Shown here piece by piece: positions 27,001 through 39,000 of a DNA stretch of 64,000 nt (within the stretch, counting starts at the first letter, position 1; each line of letters opens with the position of its first letter). The stretch lies in contig JAKJHU010000005.1 of NCBI GenBank assembly GCA_022316685.1, positions 14,424,707-14,488,706 of the forward strand, written 5' to 3'. Source of the DNA: Progne subis subis (taxonomy: Eukaryota; Chordata; Aves; Passeriformes; Hirundinidae). Made by a program: the position numbers and the translations under genes. The notes below the pieces were generated by a model. That model saw only the letters and a program-made list of their open reading frames with translations. It was not told the DNA's origin and did no database searches.

Positions 27001-30000
27001 ATATACTACTAGCACTAAGCATTGGAAAAATAATGACATAAGGGACTTAAAATTTTGAAGCATAACTATTACTTATTTTTCCCCTTAGCAATAGTATATT
27101 TTCCTGTCTTTTCTTGAATAATATCATTAACATCTCTATACAAAACTCCTGATTTTTTTTGTATTGATAACTAGGTAAATTCTAAGCCAACTACACAGTT
27201 TTTAGTCAAGAGAAGCAGACTTACTATTTTTTGACACTTTCCAAACATCACAAAGACAAAATACATGCTTCTATCCACCTTTTATCTCAAATAAAGATAC
27301 ACAGAAAACTTCTATCTGGTTTAGATGTACGCACTGAAATCCCAACTGGAACGCTCACCCTGGTCTCAAACCACTTGGCAAAAACCCCTGCAACTAAAGT
27401 ACAATGTATCTTTTTTCCTGTCCAGAGATTTAAAGGCATTACTGCAGTACCACACTACAGTAATCACTGTCTTTCACTCCTGAATTCTTATGATTTTATA
27501 AACTACAGAGTAATTTACAACGGAAGGATCTCTGGAAATCTTCTGGTCCAGACCTCTTTCAATACAGGGGCATTTTAAATTACGCTGCTTAGAACCCTGT
27601 TCAGTGAGCTTCTTTGTATATCAAAGAACAGAATTTCCACAAGCTGCAAAGCCTGTTTCAGTAGCTAATTATTCTCAATTTTTTTTTTTTTAAACTCTAG
27701 AAACTAATCAGAATTTCCTATGTTGCATTTTTTGCCCACTACCCCTCATCCTATTACTGTACATCTGCAAGAAAACTCTTGATCCATCTTTTTTGCTTCC
27801 TCCCCATAGGCAGTTCACCAGAGTGTCACTGCAATCAACTGCTCATTAAATTTACTATGGTAAATACTTTATTCCAAAAGCACCTGGATGTTTATAAAAT
27901 CACTACACTAATCACCTAGGTTTAAAGCTTACCATATGTGGAGCACTGATTGTTGCTTGGAAACCTGTAAAACAAGAGAGTGGAAGATGTTCATTGCTGT
28001 TCAGACAGCAACCTTACAATCTTTATTACCTAGACTGTAGAGTGCAACACCTTCACTGTCACCCCCATTCTGGGTACAACATGCACAGCCCAGCAGTTAC
28101 ACAGGTACTTACATCAGAAGTGAGTTACAGTACATCAGATGAAAGCTACACTGTGTCAACTCTCAACAGAAAAAAAAAGAATTTTATCCTTGATCTCAGC
28201 TACAATCTCCATTTTGTCACTATACATGGAATGAATATCACATAGAGGAAGTAGGTTTAATTCAGAAGAGTAATGTCTCCCAGAATAGTGGGAGACATTA
28301 TTGTATTACATTACTGGTCCTTTTTCACTCAACACCTATGTAAAAACCTGAATTTGTTAGTTTGAGTTTCATGTAGTGGGGACCACAGAACATCTGGAGA
28401 ACAACCTCCTGTATTCTCCAAACAGCAAATGGGGACAAACACCTATAAGAATGGGAGGAACACTCACCTGTATTTGTTTTTGTAAAGATACATACTCAAA
28501 GGCTTATGTATCTTAAAATATTTTTAAATTTTACACTACAGCTAACAAAATCCTAATAAAATTCACTCACCGCATACTACTAAAGCAAGGAAAAAGAAAT
28601 AGGTACATCTACATAGCTCATTCTTTTGTCTTGGAAAGATAAAGCTGGGACCAGGATGGAAAACAACTGTCCTATCAGTAGACCTTCCCATTCAAAGCCT
28701 ATCGTTAAAGATTTCACATAATGGTTTAAGAAACTTTGCATTGGTCCCAACTGAATAATCTATGTAAAGATAGGGAATGTTTCTACCATAAACTGGATGC
28801 AAATTATTTTTAAGTATTTACATCAGTTGCACCATCATAAGCTGCTGTGGTTTGAAAAATAAACACATATTTACACATACTAATATTGGCTGAAAAACAT
28901 CTCTCTTCCTGATGTATCCAAATATGCCAACTGCATTCCACAAGAAACTGAAGCTTAGTTAAAAGGTATGCAATAAATTGATGAAGAACAAAACAACCTT
29001 CCAAATTAAAAAAAAAAATATTTTCACATTATTAACACTTAAATTACAAAAGCAGTCAAAGTAACACAAATGAAAACAATCTCAATCACTTTGCAAGACG
29101 CTCTTACCTATAGACTGTGGAGAGTCCATGTAAGGGTTGTATTTTGCATAGTGGCAACGGTCTGTAGCCAGCATTACTTCAAATACCTTGTCTGTTTTGA
29201 TTATTCCATTTTCTATAAACAAAAAAAATATATAAAAATGAAGGGATTGTTTCTCTTCTGCAGAGCAGGAGTCTGTGAAATGTGTTAACATATTCATAGC
29301 ATTGTGAGAAATCATGTGCCTTACACAGATCTCTAACACTCTTACCCTCATCATACTGCCCATGGCAGGGGTTGGACTACAACATCTTTAAAGGTCCCTT
29401 CCAGCCCAAACCCTTCTGTGATACTAAAATTAAAATTAAATCTGGGGTCCAGAGATCAAACAATGCTTAAGCCAGTCAATATTGAACAAGACTTTCCCTG
29501 CAGTTACAAATCCTTTTCTGAAACCACTGGCAAAGATCTACGCCATAGGAAAACTCAACTTCATGCACACCTTTGATAAATCCTAAAAATACAGTCAGTA
29601 AGACATTAGTGTTACTATATACACCAAACAAGATATACTTCATATTTCTAAGAAGCTATAAAAGTAATTACTGAAAATATTCAAAAGCAAGTTGGAAATG
29701 TGAGGTTGAAGCATCATCGCTCAGTACTTTAGTTTCCAGATCTGTTTGTCTTGCATTAGCAAAGAAAAAAAAAAACTTTTGTAAAGAAACTCCCACTGAA
29801 TCTGAATTCTTATGATGGGGCAGACTGAGGCAAAAAAGTTTTTATATAAAAAAACCCTCTGAATATTTTTACACTTTTCAAAATAAAATATAAATGCACA
29901 TGCATGTAAAATGTTGGCAGCAGCCATTTTTCCTTGCTGTTTTACTGCAGGCTTTTAAAACATTGATAATTCTATTTTTCTGACGTTCTGAAGAGCCCAT

Positions 30001-33000
30001 TTAAGAACAATGTAAAATTTTGGAAAACAAATGCAAGAAATTAACTAATTACTTGCATTAAAAGATGATACAAACTACAAATAACTGACATTTCAATGAT
30101 GGATTACTTCATTAACTACTTTCTTTAAATAAGGATTTATTTGCAAAATTATACTTTAAAAGAAAAAAAAAAGATCATTTGAGCACCATTAATATCTAAT
30201 CCAAAACATGAAAATCAGATTATGGAACTTCTGTAAGATTGTCCTGAAGTTGCACCAGTGAGTTTTTTTGAAGTACCACCAACAAAACACACCTGTGCCC
30301 AGGACTGGGCCAACTTCTGCAGAGACTTTCCTGACGGTTTACTGGGTACTCCCAACTACACCTATTAATCATAGGATTTTCTTGTCTTTTTTTCTTATCT
30401 ACAATCTATGTCCAGAATTAATTATCCTATGTAACACAGAATTAAATTCAGAAAGGAAAATAACTCCTCAGATCATATTCCTTTTTGGTCTGAAGACAAA
30501 GTATCACATAGAACTGCAAAAGGAATATACTATTACTATGGCAAATTTTCAGGAAAACAATCCCCTTTAAAAAATATTATTTAAAAAAAATATTTCTGTA
30601 TCTGGTAAGTTGCAGAAAAAGCACACACTCCACTTACAGTCCCTACACGTTAGACATATCCTGTTCTTTTACTTCATTTTGAACTGAAGACTACAGCAGC
30701 TCCAGTTAGAGGAAATTCATTTCAATCTAAGGTTATAAATCCGAGCCAGTAGGCATTTGTAGCAGTTCATAAGTTTACTTACTGAGCAAAACTGTACCCA
30801 AAAGAAAACAAACAAATCGATCCATTAATACATTGGCACTAACAACAGAGTAGAGTAAGGAGAAAAAAAAAGTTTTCCCTGACCACTAGAAATTAGTTGG
30901 ATTGGTTGTATATCAGCTCTGTGACCAAAGCATAGTAACCAAAAAAAAAAAAAAAAAAATCAAACTTTTACTCTTAGAATCTCATTAGGAATCACTAAGA
31001 AGTTAGTATCTCCAAATCAAATGTACTTTAAAAAAGGACAGTAAGCAAGGCTGATTATAACAAAAGTGAAGAGATAAAGGCTCTTGGGGGCTGAAGGGAT
31101 GCAAAAAAGCAATAGCTGAGAAGCATTCACAAAGGTCTAAAATAGTGGTTTATTTCTTTACATGCAGATAAGTGCATATATTCTAGAACTACAGTTAGCC
31201 ACCTGCTCTTTCCTTTCGTGTCTTGTGGAATAAACACGCAGATAACAAAAAGAATAAGCTTCCAGCTTGGAAATGCAACTGCAGGGGCCTATGATAAGGC
31301 CAAGAACCTTCTCTAATTTCACAAAACTTAGCTACAGTAAAAGTACATAGAATGATGAAATAAGATGCTTACACTGACACGCAAATTACAAAAAAACCCT
31401 GAAAACAGAAACTACTAATATTCTACAGATTTTGAGCATTCATTCAGCTCTCATTCATCAAACAAGCATGAGATTTGCTGACTGTTGTAGTGTCTTTGAT
31501 TATTGTCATCTTTTTCATCAGTAAATAAGAACTGAAAAAAGTTATCCATACTCAGAGTCCTCAGCAGAATCTGTGACAGAAGCTGAATCTGCTGTCAACC
31601 GTTTATTCCAATTATTGAATAATGCTCCATCCTCATTAAAAAAAACCAAAACAACACCCTCTCAGTTATCCCCCCCATAGATTAAGTCTGCTTCTCAAAT
31701 TTGTTTATTTTACGACAGAAACAACATCAAATTTTTGGTGGGCAGTAAGAAAAACAATCAAGCCCTAAACAGTAAGGTAAATACTGACTTAGTTGTAATT
31801 TTTATTGTGTTGATAACACTAAGGTTTTTTTTCTTAGTCTCACAGCTGAATATAGAGAAGTATAGCAACTGTAAGGTACCAAACTCCAAAAAAGTCCTTT
31901 CTTTCCTCCAATAGTCAGTCCCAAGATGAACAGCTGCCAATTCTGTCTGAAAGGTGTCTCTACTGAATTCTCAATTAAGTCCAGAAAACAAGTATATTCC
32001 CTAAAGAAGCCAATAATAGAAGCTTTTTTGCAAAATGACATTATAATTTAATGTCATCTCTACCAAAAAACCAAAACAATCCAAAATAAATTAACTATTA
32101 ATAAAATGCTAACTAAAACCATTTTCTAAATCATAGAACAAAGCTGCATATTGCAAGAAGATAATTCAAAATTAAATGTATAGTAGAATATCCTTTCCAA
32201 TTATAATATGCAGAGAAAACTCTCCTTGAGGAGACTGTTGGGTTTCAAGACCGATAATCAGTTTGTACTGCAAACAAATCAGGAATTAAAGCATTTACAA
32301 GGAAAGGATAACACACAAACACACTGACAGCTTGAAATAAAGAGCAAACTCAAATAAAACAGAGTTATATCAGCACAACTTCCAAGCTTCAAAGGGCTGA
32401 AGCTGAAAAGTAAGAACAGTGGAGCACTGCCTGCCAAGTTCAAGAGTTACTCTGTGCAGAGGCTGTGGCAATGACAACTTGACATAATTGGAGCATGTTT
32501 TGAAAACTCTCTCTGGTCTGCCTCTTTTCCACAAATAACACCATGAAAACAGGAAAAGAGCTCAGAGCAGTCCTTGGACTTGAAGGTGGGAATACACCAC
32601 TGTTGAATGTAACCTGGGAAACTGGGCAGCTAGTAGTCAGAGAGCAAGGAAAGAAGAGTCTGAAAAAGCACCATGGACTTGAAACAAGTAAACAGTCTAT
32701 CTTTTTATTTTGTATTTTATTTACCAACAAATGCACTACCGAAGTGCTTACGTTTCAAAGAATTGCCTACTTCACTGACGGTATCCTGACTGTTGATCAA
32801 ACACATTTCTAACCAAACCATAAAACACTAGCAACATTTATACCAATACTGACTTCCAGATCAGAAAAGAGGATGTGTCATTGCCACATGATCCAGCACA
32901 CAAGCTTACTACACAAACCATTACACCTACTCAAACTCCTCCTGTGGCTGAGTTTATGCATTAAAAAAATGTTCTTGCAAATCCCAAAACCATTTACCGT

Positions 33001-36000
33001 GCAACTACTTCAGCATCCACATAATTGAGCTTGGATTACTTTCTCCATATACGTGAAGAATACTTCACTTAGAAAGATGAATTTTCAGCAAAACAGTGGT
33101 ATTTTTAAGTCGTACAGAGGTCTTAAGGCATGATGCAAAGCACATACAGGTTTACGTTACAGAAGATTCATTCATGTAAATTAAAATGACTGATGTGACA
33201 AATCATAGAATGTTAAAAGAACCCTTAAAAGTCAACTAGTTCCTTCTTATGTTGGGGGCCCCAGAGCTGGATACAGCACTCCAATTGGGGTCTCACCAGA
33301 GCAGAGCTGAGGGGCAGAATTGCCTCCCTTATCCCAATGGCCACGTCGCTTTTGATGCAGGACAGTTTGCTCTCCACAAACTTGCAGAGGGTGCACTCGA
33401 TCCCACTGTCAATGTTAATGACAAAGATGTTAAACAACACCAGTCCAAGTGCCAAACCCTAAGGAACACCACTCATCACTGGTCTATACTTGAACACAGA
33501 GTTTTGACCAAAACTCTTTTGAATGCCACCACCCAGCCTTATCTATCAAACGGTCCATCTCTCTGGTCTTACATGCCTCTCACTTTTAAAGACAGGGATA
33601 TAGTCAAGGACAGTGTCAAGTGACTGTCTCCATCTGACCTATGCAAACCAGCTAGCAGCTTTCCAGAGAATAGGCTGCAAGAGAACCACATCTTGATTTG
33701 CAAGCAACGTGAAGATTGCTGGTTTTAAGCACCTGATCAACTGACATTTAAAACCAGGGTCATTTGTTTGAACAGAAGAAAAAAGATGGGAAAGAATGTG
33801 CTTCAGTTAATATAATTTTATTCAAGTAATGAGCATAGGAAGATTTCACTGTAAGCCATGAACACAAAGTCTTAGAACAAGAAGTGATGCATCAGCACCC
33901 TAGAATCCAATACTGGACACTGACCCAAAACATACAAAGCTTTTTGTGCTAAAGAAATTGAAAGTAGGTGTTCATAAACAAGTGTTTCTTGTACCACTCA
34001 TACACGCAAACTTCTTGTGCTTTGCTGATAAGAGCTATCTGCTTCAAACATTCAGCTGCCCATCTATTGTCATTGTAGATTCACAATATCCAAACATTAT
34101 CCAAACAGGATGCTGCATTCAGCTCACTGGAAGGAATCACTTGAGAGTCTATCGTTCAGAGACACAATGACAGAAAAGACTGAGGAAAGCAAGAGTTCAT
34201 CAGAGCTAATCTTACAGTCCAGAATTGAAAGATAAATATCAACTCCCATAAAAATTCTGAAGTAACAGAAACTAAAAATAATGGCAGTAATAATAGTAAT
34301 AATAATAAATATTCAATTATCATTTAAATGCTACTCAAAACCTGCACAGGTAAAACATGGGAATCATAAGCTAGGCTCAACACAATAAATTAGTATACAG
34401 CCTCAAGCTTCAGTTAAATACAAGCTTACCTATCAGCATCTCACTTTTACTTTAAGGTAGTATTCCTTCCCTATCTAATTAGAATCACCTTCAAAAACCC
34501 ATCCGCTTTGGTGTAACATATAAGAGTTTTCTATTCATTTTCATGGATCTGAAAGCCTGCAGTTAACTAATTTAGACATTTTAACCCCAGCTGTATTGCC
34601 CTCTCCTACTGTAGGCCAATACTGCAAAGCTGGTATTAACAATTTTCTTCTCCAGGGGAGGAGAAAGGTCTGCTAACACAACCTTCCAGCACACAGATTT
34701 ATACAGAGGTTCTCTGTAATGTACTCACATTTATAATAATGGTTATGTTGATTTTATCTAAATCTGTATCAGCAGCTGAATGAAAAAACTTTGAGGAGTA
34801 CACAAAAGAACAAAGTAACTTTAAGGTTGTTTTCAGCATGCAAAAACACAGAACCTCATCTTCCAATGAACTTTAACACCCATGTGCAGATGAGGGAGAC
34901 TTTAACAGTCCGAGCACTCCTCAATCCCCCAACATTTGAGAGGGCTGAACGTCACTTACCCATCACATGGAAAGTCAAAACTAAAGAGCTCAATACAAAC
35001 TGGCAATTACCATCAGTAATAATGAAAAAGATGTTGCAGAGGTTAAGATAAACTTGGCTGGATCAGACAGATAGACAGGGAACTCCACAGTAAAGCTTGA
35101 GGCAAAACTACTTACAGCTTTAGATCTGAAAGAAGGCAGATGGTGCGCCTTACTCTCACACCTTACTGAGCAGATCCCATGCAACCACTCTGCAGCTTTC
35201 AGAAAAGCCAGTGCTGTTAAGACCAGCAGCTAGACCACATGAAGAGTTTGTTATTATGAAGGTACTAGTACTACACAGAAGTTGAGGAAAATCAGATGAT
35301 CAGCAAATTATAACCCTGACTCTTGGGACAAAAATGACAAAGCTGTCCTACTAGCAGAAATTAGGAATCATTTCTAAAGCTGTATTTCAACAGTGCAAGC
35401 ATTTAAAACTATTTTGTGCTGAAGTCCACTATTGAAGTATTCAGGTTCTGAAGTCTTAAAATGTAACTCACAAGTCAGCCAGTCCAGGAGAAGTCCACAG
35501 TTTACTGATCTCAAGCTTTGAGTTCCCTCAGTTTTTGCCAAACGTTAGTAATTTAAATTAAAAATTAAAACATTAACAAAATTAACCTAATAAAATTATT
35601 TACTTATGGTGTTATGTAGCACTAAGGAACGTGACTTCACATAAACAATCACTCAAAAGAACATGAACATTATACAGTTCTGTCTATGCTTTCCAGTAGC
35701 TCTTAGTGATCTCTTGATAATACATCAGGATGAAAGAAACTAGCATTAAAAGAAAAGTTTAAAGTTATACTGAAGCTAAACCATAGGAGATTCCCTCTTT
35801 TTAAAATGCATACATGCAGCATTAATCACCTGTTTTGGACACATTTGCAGTATCACTTCCATTTTGCTATGGATTACTAGGCAGCTTCAGACTACCAGGA
35901 AAAAATCATACCATGCTATTAGATTCATTACCAAAAAAAAAAAAAAAAAAAAAGAAAAAAGTATCTTCAATCAAGCAAAAGAACTAAACATTTTTAATTA

Positions 36001-39000
36001 AAATTATTTATTATAGGAGTTATAAAAATTTGTAATGTAAATAATCAGAAACAAAATGCCCTCTTTTTTTCTTGAATGATCAAGAACTTGGATTTTGATG
36101 CACTGAATTTTGGAGTTTCTGGGAAAGTATGGGTATATTTTTAACATTACATTGAAACTCTGTCTATCATTAAGGGAAAAAAACCCATGACAACAACAAA
36201 GAAACAGTTAAGAACACAATCTTAAACTTACACACCAATAACACATGATAAATGTTCTTAAATTTAGATTGGGTTTTTTCTTTCCGTTATAATTTCCTAT
36301 TATCTGGGATATTTAGTTGTCTTGATGTACTTGAAAGCCCGCCTCTTAAAAGATCATGGGTGTAGAAATTCCTTCAAATCATTTCACTGATAAGGGCAAG
36401 TCATTTAAGAACACTTAAATCTTACTTAAAAATAAAAAAGTTTCACAACAACTCCTTTCAGCAATTATTCAAATCACTCGCTAACAATTTTTTTTTTTAA
36501 ATCTCAAAGCTCCAAAAAACAGTATCACAGATTTCAAGTCTGCCACCTGAGACATGAACTAAATTTAAGAAATTTTAGATATTCTTAAATTAACATATCA
36601 GTGGATGCGTTAATTTTTAATTGAAAAAAATAGTTCACTTTCTAACCATTTCAGTACCTGGTCATAAGTTAAAATGCTTACTCACTGAAGCCTCAGCACA
36701 TTTATGATGGAGGAAAGGGTGGTCACTGAATGCATACAACAGGCAGCATAAGTGTTTGTACAGGGGAGTCATTAAATTTGGTCTAGATTTCCATTATCAC
36801 TTCCCCTTTTCATGTTCATCCAAGTTACATTACTCTTCTTTAAGCAAAATTTTATATAGAATAGACTTGGATAAACCAAGAGAAAAGATGTGACAGGGGA
36901 AAACAAACAAAACAAAACTAATGTTCATTGCTTGCTGAACCTAGCTTAGGCTTACTATATCCAATGCTTTCCCATTCATGGCAGTTCCCAAAGAGAATTG
37001 CCCTCAGCAACCAGAAACCCGCACCAAAGGTGCAGATTCATTGCAGATAACCTTCATCATGATAATACATGCCAAGATGACATTTTTAATTATTTAACAA
37101 CTAAATTATTAAAACACTTGGAGAAATACCTTTAGCATATTTAAAAATAGAATTCTCAGACCTTGATAGTATTTGAATATATACTGATTTGAAGCATCAT
37201 TCACACTGAAAAAATAAGAATCTGATCTTATGTGAGGCGCAAAATTCTATGGATTCTTGTAAATTAGAGTAGCTAACCTTCATGATACAAGTTTATTAGG
37301 TGAAGAAGGTAAAAGAATGTAGCAAGAAACAAATCCACAGATAGTTAACAACTTCAGCCACAGTCAAGTTAATTGACCTTCACTTTCACTGAGAAATGTG
37401 GGTTCAAGAGCAGGTATATGTGATGAAACACCATTGACACAACATGATCAGAGAAATAAGCAAAGCAAACTTGCCATATGGCAGCATGACATTGACTGGA
37501 GGAAAAAGGTGCAATAAGGAAACTTAACAAACTTGGCTTGTGAATTGGACAGGGAACCAATTTTTCTGTCCTTCAGGTGGGAAAGAAAATCTGATTTCTA
37601 AGATGTTAGCATGTAAAGCAACAGGACTTGGCAAAAGCCCAAGTATGAAAGACAGAAGATGAAATTATCTGATAGTGACCTATCAGTAGACAGCCGAAGA
37701 TACACAGAGGGGAAAAAAGTTACAGATTTAAAATCAAAAGATTTTCAACCAAGTAAGACAACATTAAATAACTCACCAATTCTTTTCCTCCTTCCTTAGC
37801 ACCTCTGTATGACAGATTCATAATAATAATTAAAAAAAACCAAAAAACCACAACAAACTCCTGTCAGACTGATTTATTTAAACACAGGCAATTATTTCTG
37901 TGTTTATCATGATTTCTAACCCTACAGTAATGTGCATGTAGAGAATTTCCTAGAAATGTTGTCTGCCAAATGATCTTCCTTTGAATATATTTTAGGGGGA
38001 GGTTTACTCAAGTTTGAAGGCACATGTTCAACTATATTCAGTTAGGAAGAAACAAGGATTTAAATAATTACTCCGTATTTATTTTGGGCTTTAATGAAGA
38101 AAGAATCATTCAGATTAAAAAAAGGCATTTTTAAAAAACAATAAGTATTTTCAGGAATCACTGAAACAAAGCAGCTGAACACCTTGTAGCAACGGCACAT
38201 TGAAGGACAGCATTCTTGTGAAGAACGCATTGTAAATAAGTTTATTTTGCGTGTGTCAAATTGTGCGTCTATGATGCCTCAAATTAACAGTATAAAAACA
38301 TGTTTACAATGCAACAAGAAGTTAAAAATCAAAACACAAAGCAATGTACTGCAACATTCTTCAGTCACTTCTCCCTAAGCCTGTGCTGAAAAGCATGCCA
38401 AGTTCCAGGGCACTCTCTATTAGTTTGTTCCTTTTATGACAGGACAGCAAAGATAAAGCCTATAAAGAATTATTGCCTAAATCTGTATTGCAAATACCCA
38501 AAATCACTTGTCACTGCCCTAACACAATGAGTGTTACCACTACAGAAAAGTTAATTCTACAGTTAAAGCAACAGTGAAGTGAGCAGTAAAGCAAATGTCA
38601 TGAAATAGAGAACTTTATTGCCACCAAACAGAAGCACTAGTAACGGTCAATAACATCTTATAATGAAGAATAATCTTTATAGCTGTTTTAAAGGAAAAGA
38701 ATATGTAGCCTACAGGAAACTTTCGATGATGTTTTTATTTGGAAGCAAAACCACTTTGATAAGTACCCATTCTCCCCAGCCCTCATTTACCCACAACCAA
38801 GTTCACTGCTTCTCTAACCGTAACAGTACAACAGCTTACAGACATTGAGGAGTTTAAATCTTGGTGTTTCACAAGTCATGAGAAAGTGACCCAGTCTTGC
38901 AGCACTGCCTCCCTCACAAACAACTCTACAAGAACGGTCAAGAGAAGAATTGTGGCATAAGGAAAGAGATAAGAACCTCTCTACCAGGATTTGCTGCAGA

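Noticed and set aside
28271..28300. microRNA precursor
   Set aside because: The stem is only about 12-14 pairs; microRNA hairpins need about 22 or more.
33249..33623. 124-codon frame and its minus-strand counterpart
   Set aside because: Lies inside an antisense CR1 LINE fragment. The minus-strand protein resembles CR1 reverse-transcriptase C-terminal sequence, not a host gene.
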